A DNA stretch of 42,274 nucleotides, taken from positions 1 to 42,274 of the forward strand of contig JALNXH010000026.1 in NCBI GenBank assembly GCA_023230455.1. The letters run 5' to 3'. The notes beneath the pieces were generated by a model. The model was given only the letters and a program-made list of their open reading frames with translations. It did not search any database and was not told the DNA's origin. This DNA is from Rhodocyclaceae bacterium (GTDB taxonomy: Bacteria; Pseudomonadota; Gammaproteobacteria; Burkholderiales; Rhodocyclaceae). Made by a program: the position numbers and the translations under genes. Positions 15,272 to 23,254 of the stretch are shown here, piece after piece (positions within the stretch are counted from its first letter, which is position 1; each line of letters starts with the position of its first letter).

Positions 15272-16822
15272 GTGATCGCCATCGAACGGTTTCTTGCGGA
15301 GGTTTTCTCGGCGTTCTGGAGCCCGGAGCAGCCCTGGCTGATCCTCGGCGGATTCGTCGGCTGGCTGGCCTTGCGCCAGCTGCTGCCGGCGGGTAGCCAA
15401 TACGTGCTGAAGCAGACCATCACTTTTTTCATCCTCTGCCTGTTCGGCGAACTCGGTGCCGCCTTCATGGGTGCCATGGGTTGGGAGCGCGGGGCTCTGG
15501 CCTTTTTCGAGTTGTCCCGCCTCGGCGTCGGCATTGCCCTGATCCGCTTCGGCGGCCTGCTGCTGTTCCGCGGCGTGATGCCGGCGCTGCGTTTCGAGGC
15601 GCCACGAATTCTCGAGGACATCGCCGTCACGCTTGCCTACTGTGCCTGGGGGCTGATCCGCTTGCGCTACGCCGGCCTCGACCTGTCGCAGATCGTCGCC
15701 ACCTCCGCGGTGATGACGGCGATCATTGCCTTCGCCATGCAGGACACCCTCGGCAACGTGCTCGGCGGACTGGCGATCCACCTCGATCATTCGGTGGAGA
15801 TTGGCGACTGGGTGGTCGCCGATGGCCTTTCCGGGCGGGTGATCGACATCCGCTGGCGGTATACCAAGATCGCCACCCGCAACGGCGAGAAGGCGGTGGT
15901 GCCCAATAGTTTCCTGATGAAGAACCGCTTCAGCGTGGTCGGCATCTATGGCGGCAAGGTCGACGCCTGGCGACGCTGGATCTGGTTCAACGTCGGCTTC
16001 GACCATCCGCCGCGGCGTGTCGTCGAGGCCGTGACCGCCGCCGTGGTGGATGCCAATATCGCCAACGTCGCCCGCGATCCCGCGCCCAGCGTGGTGCTGA
16101 TGGATTTCGGCGCTGGCTACGCGCGCTATGCCCTGCGCTACTGGCTGACCGATCCGCTCCATGACGATCCCACCGATTCCGAAGTGCGCATCCACGTCTT
16201 CACCGCCCTCGAACGTGCCGGCATTGCGCTCGCGTTGCCGGAGGAAGTACGCCACATGGTCAAGGAGAACGAGGCCCACGAACATGCCCTGGCCTCGAAG
16301 GAAATGCAGCGCCGCGTCGAGGCGCTGGGCAAGGTGGAGCTGTTTCGCAACCTGTCGCAAGAGGAACTCGCGCTGCTCGCACCCTACATGGTCCACGCAC
16401 CGTTCGCCCGCGGCGACACGGTGACGCGCCAGGGAGCGATCGCCCACTGGCTCTACATTCTGGTCACTGGCGAGGCCGAGGTGTGGCTGGAGGGTGCCGG
16501 CGACGATCGGCGCCTGCTGACCACGCTCACCGCCGGTTCGGTGTTCGGCGAGATGGGCCTGATGACCGGCGCGCCGCGTACCGCGACGGTGATCGCCAAG
16601 ACCGATATCGACGCCTATCGCCTGGGCAAGGAAGGTCTGGCGACGCTGATGGGCAGCCGCCCGGCTATTGCGGAGGACATCTCCTTCATTCTCGCGACAC
16701 GCGAGGCCGAACTCGCCCAGGCCCGTGTCGAGATGGACGAATCGGCGCGCGATCGCGAGCACGCGCGGCGGCGCGAATCGATCCTCGGCCGCATCCATAA
16801 TTTCTTCAAGTTGCCGGGTTGA
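15272..16822 (+). CDS. MscS-family channel with C-terminal cyclic-nucleotide-binding domain (bCNG-like)
   Basis: 516 aa. About five membrane helices (from ~22 to 170) end in the MscS pore helix IIAFAMQDTLGNVLGGLAIH (151-170), followed by the MscS beta domain (VEIGDWVV...GRVIDIRWRYTKIAT). Residues ~355-475 are a cNMP-binding domain with an intact phosphate cassette, VFGEMGLMTGAPRTATV (R436). The C-terminal tail is charged and probably helical. This is the architecture of bacterial cyclic nucleotide-gated channels, which respond to cAMP/cGMP rather than tension. The GTG start at 15272 is preceded by AAGGGGGAG and lies 4 bases after the algR stop, so it is cotranscribed with algZR. Confidence 0.9.
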   Translation: MIAIERFLAEVFSAFWSPEQPWLILGGFVGWLALRQLLPAGSQYVLKQTITFFILCLFGELGAAFMGAMGWERGALAFFELSRLGVGIALIRFGGLLLFRGVMPALRFEAPRILEDIAVTLAYCAWGLIRLRYAGLDLSQIVATSAVMTAIIAFAMQDTLGNVLGGLAIHLDHSVEIGDWVVADGLSGRVIDIRWRYTKIATRNGEKAVVPNSFLMKNRFSVVGIYGGKVDAWRRWIWFNVGFDHPPRRVVEAVTAAVVDANIANVARDPAPSVVLMDFGAGYARYALRYWLTDPLHDDPTDSEVRIHVFTALERAGIALALPEEVRHMVKENEAHEHALASKEMQRRVEALGKVELFRNLSQEELALLAPYMVHAPFARGDTVTRQGAIAHWLYILVTGEAEVWLEGAGDDRRLLTTLTAGSVFGEMGLMTGAPRTATVIAKTDIDAYRLGKEGLATLMGSRPAIAEDISFILATREAELAQARVEMDESARDREHARRRESILGRIHNFFKLPG

Positions 16823-16831
16823 CCCGGCGGA

Positions 16832-16870
16832 AGCGGGGGAACGGGCGTCTTTTGGCTAAAATCCCCCGCT
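16832..16870. promoter_or_regulatory. Long-looped inverted repeat and likely hemC promoter region
   Basis: The 81-base gap before hemC holds a perfect 9-bp inverted repeat, AGCGGGGGA (16832-16840) and TCCCCCGCT (16862-16870). A TAAAAT lies in the 21-base interval (16857-16862), which could be a -10 element for hemC. Another short palindrome, GCCGGGT-TG-ACCCGGC (16813-16828), covers the channel-gene stop codon. No T-run follows either, so a terminator is unlikely. An operator or promoter role is inference. Confidence 0.3.
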
Positions 16871-16903
16871 GTCCCTCCTTCCTAGCCCCGTGCTGAGCCT
16901 TTT

Positions 16904-17833
16904 GTGAACCTCCCCCAACGCATCGTCATCGCCACCCGCGAATCCCGCCTCGCCCTCTGGCAGGCCGAACACGTCCAGGCGCAACTGCGCGCGCTGTATC
17001 CCGCTTGCAGCGTCGAACTGATGGGCATGACCACCCGCGGCGACCAGATTCTCGACCGCCCGCTGGCCAAGGTCGGCGGTAAGGGGCTGTTCGTCAAGGA
17101 ACTGGAAACCGCGCTGCTCGACGGCAGTGCCGACATCGCCGTGCATTCGATGAAGGACGTGCCGATGACCCTGGAGCCGGAGTTCGCCCTGATCGCCACG
17201 GGCGCCCGCGAAGTGCCGCTCGACGCCTTCGTCTCCAACCGTTATGAAAGCTTGACCGATATGCCGCCGGGCGCCGTGGTCGGTACCTCCAGCCTGCGCC
17301 GCGAAGCCCAGCTGCATGCTCGCCACCCCTACCTGGCGGTGACCAGCCTGCGCGGCAACCTCGATACCCGGCTACGCAAGCTCGACGAAGGCCAGTACGA
17401 CGCGATCATCCTCGCCGCCGCCGGCCTGACCCGGCTGGGGTTGAAGGAGCGCATCCGCTCGGTGATCGCGGCGGAGGATTCCCTCCCCGCTGCCGGGCAG
17501 GGCGCGCTGGGCATCGAGGCGCTGGCGTCGCGGCCCGAGGTGGCGCAGTGGCTGGCGCCGCTCAACGATCCGACAACGGCCGCCTGCGTGCGTGCCGAGC
17601 GCGCTGTGTCGCGGGCGCTGGCGGGCAGCTGCGAGGTTCCGCTGGGGGCCTACGCCGAGGTGCGCAGCGGCCGCCTCTGGCTGCGCGGCTTCGTCGCCAC
17701 GCCGGACGGCGCGCGGATGGCCGCGGCCGAACTGGAAGGCGACCGCAGCGCGGCGGAGGTTCTCGGCCTGCAACTCGCCGCTGAGTTACGCAAACAGGGC
17801 GCGGACGAAATCCTCGCCAGCCTGGGCGGTTGA
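16904..17833 (+). CDS. hemC: Porphobilinogen deaminase (hydroxymethylbilane synthase)
   Basis: 309 aa, normal length. It polymerises four porphobilinogens to hydroxymethylbilane. Conserved features are RIVIATRESRLALWQAEHVQ at the N-terminus, KGLFVKELETALLDGSADIAVHSMKDVP, GTSSLRREAQL, and LRGNLDTRLRKLD. The dipyrromethane-cofactor cysteine is C243 in AGSCEVPLGAYA. The GTG at 16904 is the likely start. hemD begins on the very next base after the stop, giving the standard hemCD(XY) order. Confidence 0.97.
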   Translation: MNLPQRIVIATRESRLALWQAEHVQAQLRALYPACSVELMGMTTRGDQILDRPLAKVGGKGLFVKELETALLDGSADIAVHSMKDVPMTLEPEFALIATGAREVPLDAFVSNRYESLTDMPPGAVVGTSSLRREAQLHARHPYLAVTSLRGNLDTRLRKLDEGQYDAIILAAAGLTRLGLKERIRSVIAAEDSLPAAGQGALGIEALASRPEVAQWLAPLNDPTTAACVRAERAVSRALAGSCEVPLGAYAEVRSGRLWLRGFVATPDGARMAAAELEGDRSAAEVLGLQLAAELRKQGADEILASLGG

Positions 17834-18634
17834 ATGACGGAGCAGGCCGGTGGGCCGCTGACCGGCCGCCACATCGTGGTTACCCGCCCCGCCGGCCAGG
17901 CGGCGCACCTGGCCGAAGCGCTGGTGGCGCGCGGTGCCGTTCCGGTGCTGTTTCCCGTGCTGGCCATTTGCGACATGGACGACATCGCGCCGTTGCTCGA
18001 TATTGCGCTGCGCCTCGACAGCTTCGATCTCGCCGTCTTCGTCAGTCCCAATGCGGTGGATAAGGCCTTGGCTGTGATTCTTTCCCGCCGTGCCTGGCCG
18101 GCCGGCCTGCGCGCCGCTACCGTTGGTCTTTCCAGCGAACAGGCGTTGGCGCGGCATGGCATCGGCGAGGTGATCGCGCCGCGCCAACGCTTCGATTCGG
18201 AGGCCCTGCTGGCCCTGCCGGCCCTACAGCAGATGGCCGGCAAACGCGTCATCGTCTTCCGCGGCGACGGCGGCCGCGAACTGCTCGGCGACACCCTCGT
18301 CGCGCGCGGCGCCCGTGTCGAGTATGTGGCCTGTTATCGCCGCGCCCGCCCCGAACTCGATCCGGCGCCGCTGCATGCGCTGTGGACCCGGCACAGCCTC
18401 GACGCCTTCACCCTTACCAGCAGCGAAGGGTTGCGCAATCTCCACGCCATGGTGGGCAAGCTCGGCCAGGCCCGCCTGCGGCAGACGCCGGTATTCGTGC
18501 CGCATGCCCGCATTGCCGAGCAGGCGCACGATCTGGGGATCGCCCAGGTGATTGCCACCGGCCCCGGCGACAGCGGCCTGCTGGCCGGCCTGGAAACCTA
18601 TTTCGAACAACCCCGGGGTGCCGCCGGTGGTTAG
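17834..18634 (+). CDS. hemD: Uroporphyrinogen-III synthase
   Basis: 266 aa. It closes and inverts ring D of hydroxymethylbilane to give uroporphyrinogen III. HemD is poorly conserved, but the two-lobe pattern is visible: HIVVTRPAGQAAHLAEAL at the N-terminus, a middle LAVFVSPNAVDKALA, GKRVIVFRGDGGRELL, ARVEYVACYRRARP, and the C-terminal AFTLTSSEGLRNLHAMVG. The ATG immediately abuts the hemC stop. hemX follows after 63 bases that contain nothing notable. Confidence 0.93.
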   Translation: MTEQAGGPLTGRHIVVTRPAGQAAHLAEALVARGAVPVLFPVLAICDMDDIAPLLDIALRLDSFDLAVFVSPNAVDKALAVILSRRAWPAGLRAATVGLSSEQALARHGIGEVIAPRQRFDSEALLALPALQQMAGKRVIVFRGDGGRELLGDTLVARGARVEYVACYRRARPELDPAPLHALWTRHSLDAFTLTSSEGLRNLHAMVGKLGQARLRQTPVFVPHARIAEQAHDLGIAQVIATGPGDSGLLAGLETYFEQPRGAAGG

Positions 18635-18697
18635 CCGGCGGCGATTTTCGCCGTACCCCACTTCCGACTCCCCGCCCCCTGCATTACAGTCCAGCCT

Positions 18698-19723
18698 ATG
18701 AGTACCGAGCATTTACCGATCACCCCGCGCCAACGTCTGCGCAACGCTTTGCGCAAGCCGGCGGTTGTCATCGCCGCCGTTGCCCTCGCCCTGCTCGTCT
18801 GGCAGTGGCTGGAAACCCGCAGCCGCCTGGATTTTCTGCAGGAAGAGCTGGCCCGCCGCCTTGCTGCCGCCGACGCCTCCGCCCAAGAGAGCCGCGCCTT
18901 GGCGAAGCAGGGCCAGGAGTCGCTGCTCTCGCTGCAGGGCAAGGTCGGCGCGCTGGAAGCCAATCTGGCCCAGGCGCAAAGCCAGCAACTGGCGCTGGAA
19001 GCGATGTATCAGGAGCTTTCGCGTAGCCGCGACGAACGCCTGCTGGCGGAGATCGAGCAATCGCTGGCGATCGCTGCGCAGCAGCTACAACTCGCCGGCA
19101 ACGCCGAAGCGGCGCTGATCGCGCTGCAAAGCGCCGATGCGCGCCTGGCGCGCGCCGCACAGCCGCAACTGCTGCCGTTGCGCAAACTCATCAATCGCGA
19201 TATGGACCGCCTGAAAGCCCTGCCGCTGGCCGACATATCCGGCGTGGCGGTGAAGCTCGAAGGCCTCGTCGCCAGCGTCGATACGCTGCCGCTGGCGTTC
19301 GAGCAGCGGCCGAAGCCGGCCGCCGGCAATGCCCGCAAGGAACCCGCCGGTAGCCGGTGGGAGGCGCTGTGGGCCGAGTGGTGGCGCGAAGTCCGGCAAC
19401 TGGTCCGCGTCGAGCGGGTGGACCGCGCCGATCCGACGCTGATTTCCCCCAGCCAGGCTTTTTTCCTGCGCGAAAATCTCAAGTTGCGTCTAGTCAACGC
19501 GCGGCTGGCGCTGCTCTCCCGCGACGGCCGCAGCTTCCGCGACGATCTGCGCCAGGCCGGCGAATGGCTGGACCGCTATTTCGATGGCCGCAACCGCGCA
19601 GTGCAGTCGGCGCAGACGACAGTGAAGGGCCTCGCCGCGCTCGATATCGCGCGCGACCTGCCTGCGCTCGACGACACGCTGAATGCCGTGCGCAACTTCA
19701 AGCTGCCGCGGGATAAACGCTGA
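18698..19723 (+). CDS. hemX: HemX-family membrane protein
   Basis: 341 aa. One N-terminal membrane helix (~21-38) is followed by a long coiled coil (~44-90) and the HemX domain, which contains LLAEIEQSLAIAAQQLQLAGN and ALIALQSADARLAR. It is often labelled uroporphyrinogen-III C-methyltransferase because the E. coli gene was misassigned; no SAM-methyltransferase motif can be seen here. It lies between hemD and hemY in the usual order, and its stop shares a base with the hemY ATG (TGATG at 19721-19725). Its likely role is a scaffold or accessory in heme synthesis at the membrane, unproven in general. Confidence 0.88.
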   Translation: MSTEHLPITPRQRLRNALRKPAVVIAAVALALLVWQWLETRSRLDFLQEELARRLAAADASAQESRALAKQGQESLLSLQGKVGALEANLAQAQSQQLALEAMYQELSRSRDERLLAEIEQSLAIAAQQLQLAGNAEAALIALQSADARLARAAQPQLLPLRKLINRDMDRLKALPLADISGVAVKLEGLVASVDTLPLAFEQRPKPAAGNARKEPAGSRWEALWAEWWREVRQLVRVERVDRADPTLISPSQAFFLRENLKLRLVNARLALLSRDGRSFRDDLRQAGEWLDRYFDGRNRAVQSAQTTVKGLAALDIARDLPALDDTLNAVRNFKLPRDKR

Positions 19724-20889
19724 TGATGCGTCTTCTGTTCTGGTTGCTGGCGCTCGCCGCCCTCGCCGTCGGGCTGTCGCTGGCCGCACGCTACAACGAA
19801 GGCTATGCGTTGTTCGTCCTGCCGCCCTGGCGCGTCGAACTCTCGCTGAATCTGTTGATCCTGTTGTCGCTGGGCGGTTTCCTCGCACTCCATCTCGGCC
19901 TGCGTCTGCTCACCGCGATGCTTGCGCTGCCTGCGCGGGTGGCCGCCTTCCGTGCCCGTTCGCTCGAGCTGCGCGCCGAATCGGCGCTGCGCGACGCCAT
20001 GCGCCAACTCTTCGAAGGCCGCTACGGCCACGCTTTGCGGCGTGCCGAAGCGGCTTACGACGCCGGTCACGCGGCGGGTTTGGCGGCGCTGATTGCGGCA
20101 CGCTGCGCCCAGTACATGCACGACGACGCGCGCCGCGCGCTCTGGCTCCGCCGCGCCGCCGAGCACGACAAGGAAAACCGCACTACCCGGCTGATGGTGG
20201 AAGCGCTGATGGCGGTCGAGGAGCGCGATTTCGAGTCAGCCCGCGTTGCGCTCGATCAGCTGGCGCGCGAAAGCGGCCGCCACATTGCCGCCTTGCGCCT
20301 CTCGCTACGCGCGCAGCAGGGCCTCGGCAATTGGCATGCGGTGCTGCGTCTGTTGCGTCAGCTGGAAAAACATCGCGCCATGACCCCGGAACAGGCCGCC
20401 GTGTTGCGCCAGCGCGCCCATCGCGAGAATCTGCGCAGCTTCGACGGCGATGCCGCGGCGCTCGAACGCTATCTGCGCAATATGGATGCGCGCGACCGCC
20501 GCGACAGCCGTCTGGCGTATGCCGCGGCGGAGGCGTTGTTCGCCGCCGGCAATCCGCGCGAAGCCGCACGGCTGATCGAGGACGCCCTCGCCGAGCAATG
20601 GGACTCCGCGCTGGTGGAACTGTATGGCGAGGACGGCGGCGACGTGCTCGGCCGCATCTCCCATGCCGAGCAGTGGCTGCCCGAGCATCCGCGCGATGCC
20701 CGCCTATTGCTGACCCTTGGCCGCCTTTGCCGCCACCGTGAGCTGTGGGGCAAGGCGCAGAGCTATCTCGAAGCTTCGCTGGCAGTCGAGCCGACGCGCG
20801 CCGCCCACCTCGAGCTTGCCGGGCTACTCGACCAGCTGGGACAGAACGAAGCGGCGAATCGCCACTACCGCGCCGCCGCGGCGCACTGA
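19723..20889 (+). CDS. hemY: HemY-family TPR protein
   Basis: 388 aa. Two N-terminal membrane helices (~3-20 and ~43-66, with the HemY-type WRVELSLNLLILLSLGGF between and in the second) are followed by a largely helical TPR-like region with HYRAAA-type repeat endings. The motif GNWHAVLRLLRQLEKHRAMTPEQA is characteristic. This is the proteobacterial HemY associated with heme biosynthesis operons, not the protoporphyrinogen oxidase HemY of Bacillus. It is the last gene of hemCDXY. A GC-rich hairpin lies 13 bases after the stop. Confidence 0.9.
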   Translation: MMRLLFWLLALAALAVGLSLAARYNEGYALFVLPPWRVELSLNLLILLSLGGFLALHLGLRLLTAMLALPARVAAFRARSLELRAESALRDAMRQLFEGRYGHALRRAEAAYDAGHAAGLAALIAARCAQYMHDDARRALWLRRAAEHDKENRTTRLMVEALMAVEERDFESARVALDQLARESGRHIAALRLSLRAQQGLGNWHAVLRLLRQLEKHRAMTPEQAAVLRQRAHRENLRSFDGDAAALERYLRNMDARDRRDSRLAYAAAEALFAAGNPREAARLIEDALAEQWDSALVELYGEDGGDVLGRISHAEQWLPEHPRDARLLLTLGRLCRHRELWGKAQSYLEASLAVEPTRAAHLELAGLLDQLGQNEAANRHYRAAAAH

Positions 20890-20902
20890 GCGGAACCGCC
20901 CG

Positions 20903-20920
20903 TGCGCTCCCGTGAGCGCA
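20903..20920. terminator. GC-rich hairpin after hemY (possible weak terminator)
   Basis: There is a 7-bp perfect stem, TGCGCTC and GAGCGCA, with loop CCGT. It lies 13 bases after the hemY stop and close to convergent minus-strand sequence. No T-run follows on either strand, so intrinsic termination would be weak. Confidence 0.3.
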
Positions 20921-20923
20921 AAT

Positions 20924-21040
20924 TCAGGCGTTCGGTGCGAAGTAGGGATCGTCGATGCCGCGCTTCCACGCGTCCACCGGATAGTTGGCCCGCGCTGTCG
21001 CCTCGATGAATTCGTAAGCAATCGGGCATGAATCCCAATT
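20924..21040 (-). pseudogene. Open fragment in frame after the ATPase stop, possible gene remnant
   Basis: On the minus strand, directly after the TGA of the DUF4143 ATPase and in the same frame, 38 sense codons read NWDSCPIAYEFIEATARAN, then YPVDAWKRGIDDPYFAPNA, then a TGA at 20924. The composition (aromatics, DDPYF, a clean helical stretch) looks protein-like rather than a random shadow. It has no start codon. I do not recognise the family. It may be the 3' end of a gene truncated when the ATPase gene arrived, or an extension lost by a nonsense mutation. Confidence 0.35.
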
Positions 21041-22204
21041 TCATCCAATAGCCTGCAACACGTTTGCCAATTCCGTTGCAGGAGCGACCTCGACGTTTGG
21101 CGCAAGCGGGTAGCCGTTTTCTATGGGGGCGACGACGTAGGTCCGGTCCGGTTTCAGGTCGTTCAATGCCGACCAGAAGCCTTTGGTGGGCGTCGGCGCG
21201 CTGGAGAATTTAATTTCGAAGCCGATTTTTCGCTTGCCGCGCTCGGCGACGACGTCCATTTCGGCACCGCTTGCCGTGCGGTAGAACGATAGCTGCCATT
21301 GCGGTTCGAGCAACTGGGCGATCTGCTCAAGCACCCAGCCCTCCCAGGACGCTCCCACGATAGGATGCCCGGCGAGATCGTCGAGGCTGGCAACGCCCAG
21401 CAGCGCGTGCAGGATTCCGCTGTCGCGCAAATAGATTTTGGGCGATTTCACCAAGCGTTTGCCAAGATTGGCCATGTAGGGCTGAAGCCGGCGCAGCATG
21501 TAGGTCGCTTCCAGGATGTCCAGATAGTGTTGGACCGTCGGCGCCGATACGCCAAATCCCGCTGCCAGGCGGGAGGCGTTCCAGAGTTGTCCATGCAGGT
21601 GCGCAAGCATTTGCCAGAAACGATGCAATGTCGTGCCGGGCACGCGGATGCCGAAGGCGGGGATATCGCGCTCCAGGTGCGTGACGATGAAGGACTCCCT
21701 CCAGTCGAAGGCGGCGGCATCCGATTCCGCCAGCCAGCTCAAGGGATAGCCGCCCCGCAGCCAGAAATTCTGCAATTCGCGATGGGCCGGGTTGATTTCG
21801 CTGAGATCGAACGGGGCGAGTTCGTGAAAGGAAATTCTCCCCGCCAGCGATTCGGAGGCCTGGCGCAATAACGGGGGCGAGGCCGAACCCAGCAGCAGAA
21901 AGCGTCCCGGCGTTCGTTTCTCGTCGATCAATGCGCGCAACACGGCGAACAGCTCCGGTCGCCGCTGGACTTCGTCCAGCACGACGAGCCGATCCGCATG
22001 CCGCGAGAGGAACAGTTCGGGGTCGGCAAGCCGCGCCAGGTCGGAGGGGCGTTCAAGGTCCAGATACAGGCTGCCGGGGCGTCCGTCGGCGATGAGCCTT
22101 GCCAGCGTGGTTTTGCCGGCTTGTCGTGGGCCAAGCAGGGCGGCCGCGGGAAACGCGGCCAGCGAACGCTCGATTGCGGGAAGAAGCCTCCGATTTATCA
22201 TCAT
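21041..22204 (-). CDS. DUF4143-type AAA ATPase
   Basis: 387 aa. The N-terminal P-loop ATPase has Walker A GPRQAGKT (25-32), LYLDLERPSDLARL, and Walker B RLVVLDEVQ with sensor LLLGSASP. The middle part and a winged-helix-like segment lead into the DUF4143 domain. The C-terminus has a PDDEXK-like pattern: AEMDVV (D317) and GFEIK (E330, K332). These stand-alone ATPases are scattered, often horizontally acquired genes of unknown function. The gene has its own AT-rich upstream region and no visible Shine-Dalgarno. It lies 147 bases after hemF and is not part of the heme pathway. Confidence 0.88.
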   Translation of the reverse strand: MMINRRLLPAIERSLAAFPAAALLGPRQAGKTTLARLIADGRPGSLYLDLERPSDLARLADPELFLSRHADRLVVLDEVQRRPELFAVLRALIDEKRTPGRFLLLGSASPPLLRQASESLAGRISFHELAPFDLSEINPAHRELQNFWLRGGYPLSWLAESDAAAFDWRESFIVTHLERDIPAFGIRVPGTTLHRFWQMLAHLHGQLWNASRLAAGFGVSAPTVQHYLDILEATYMLRRLQPYMANLGKRLVKSPKIYLRDSGILHALLGVASLDDLAGHPIVGASWEGWVLEQIAQLLEPQWQLSFYRTASGAEMDVVAERGKRKIGFEIKFSSAPTPTKGFWSALNDLKPDRTYVVAPIENGYPLAPNVEVAPATELANVLQAIG

Positions 22205-22205
22205 C

Positions 22206-22234
22206 GTATATTAAAATACTACCATTCAATATAC
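22206..22234 (-). promoter_or_regulatory. AT-rich inverted repeat and putative promoter of the ATPase gene
   Basis: GTATATT (22206-22212) and AATATAC (22228-22234) form a perfect 7-bp inverted repeat with a 15-base spacer. The repeat begins one base upstream of the ATPase start codon. The tract is strikingly AT-rich against a GC-rich background. On the minus strand it contains TATATT and TAATAT, either of which could be a -10 element, implying a very short or leaderless transcript. The repeat could be a self-regulation site; no data support a particular regulator. Confidence 0.4.
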
Positions 22235-22323
22235 AAGGATGACCTCCGGGATGAAGCGGGGATGCCAGGACTCATCGGGCGTGCCTGCCGGGCGCGATCT
22301 TGGGGGGCTGTCCGGTGAGTCGG

Positions 22324-22338
22324 GGTGGCGCTGCCACC
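22324..22338 (-). other. Hairpin just after hemF
   Basis: A perfect 6-bp stem, GGTGGC and GCCACC, with a 3-base loop sits 14 bases after the hemF stop. No T-run follows on the minus strand, so it may slow 3' decay or assist factor-dependent termination rather than act as an intrinsic terminator. Confidence 0.3.
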
Positions 22339-22351
22339 GGTACGCTCCCGC

Positions 22352-23248
22352 TCACACCCAGTCGCGTGGGCGCAGGAAGTCGCTGTACAGCCGCGCCTCT
22401 TCGCTGCCCGGCTCGGGGTGCCAGTCGTAGCGCCACTTCACGATCGGCGGCAGCGACATCAGGATCGATTCGGTGCGGCCGCCCGACTGTAGGCCGAACA
22501 GCGTGCCGCGGTCCCACACCAGATTGAACTCGACGTAACGGCCGCGGCGGTAGGCCTGGAAGTCGCGTTCGCGCTCGCCGTAGGGCAGGTCGCGGCGGCG
22601 CTCCAGGATGGGCAGGTAGGCGTCGAGGAAATTGTCGCCGACGGCCCGGGCAATGCCGAAGCAATGGTCGAAGCCGCCGTCGCTGAGATCGTCGAAGAAC
22701 ACGCCGCCGATGCCGCGAGGTTCGTTGCGGTGCTTGAGGAAAAAATAGTCGTCGCACCATTTCTTGTAGCGCGGATGGACGTCGTCGCCGAAGGGGGCCA
22801 GCGCATCGCGGCAGGTGCGATGGAAATGCTGCGCGTCTTCTTCGAAACCGTAATACGGCGTCAGGTCCATGCCGCCGCCGAACCACCACACCGGCGCCTC
22901 GCCTGCTTTTTCTGCGATGAAACAGCGCACGTTGGCGTGGGCGGTGGGGCAGTAGGGGTTGCGCGGATGCAGCACCAGCGAAACGCCCATGGCCTCCCAG
23001 CGGCGACCGGCCAGTTCCGGGCGGTGGGCTGTCGCGGAGGGCGGCAGCCGGGTGCCGGTGACGTGGGAGAAATTGACCCCGCCGCGCTCGAAGAAATTGC
23101 CTTCCTCGATCAGGCGTGACGATCCGCCACCGCCCTCGGGCCGAACCCAGCTGTCGGTGAGAAACGGTTTGCCGTCGAAGCGTTCCAGCGCCGAAACGAT
23201 GCGGCTCTGCAGGTCGGTGAAATAGTCTCTGAGCTGTTGGGTGTCCAT
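22352..23248 (-). CDS. hemF: Oxygen-dependent coproporphyrinogen-III oxidase
   Basis: 298 aa, normal HemF length. It converts coproporphyrinogen III to protoporphyrinogen IX using O2. Family signatures are GGGGSSRLIEEGNFFERGGVNFSHV (split here by normal spacing), MGVSLVLHPRNPYCPTAHANVR, and WWFGGGMDLTPYYGF. Also present are RRGRYVEFNLVWDRGTLFGL and the C-terminal SLPPIVKW. It begins 6 bases after the diguanylate cyclase stop, so it is probably the last gene of the purH-purD-GGDEF-hemF run. It implies aerobic heme synthesis; an anaerobic HemN would be encoded elsewhere. Confidence 0.97.
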   Translation of the reverse strand: MDTQQLRDYFTDLQSRIVSALERFDGKPFLTDSWVRPEGGGGSSRLIEEGNFFERGGVNFSHVTGTRLPPSATAHRPELAGRRWEAMGVSLVLHPRNPYCPTAHANVRCFIAEKAGEAPVWWFGGGMDLTPYYGFEEDAQHFHRTCRDALAPFGDDVHPRYKKWCDDYFFLKHRNEPRGIGGVFFDDLSDGGFDHCFGIARAVGDNFLDAYLPILERRRDLPYGERERDFQAYRRGRYVEFNLVWDRGTLFGLQSGGRTESILMSLPPIVKWRYDWHPEPGSEEARLYSDFLRPRDWV

Positions 23249-23254
23249 GGCTTT

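Noticed and set aside
18698..19723. Annotation of HemX as uroporphyrinogen-III C-methyltransferase
   Set aside because: No SAM-methyltransferase (CobA-type) motif is visible; the name is a historical misassignment.
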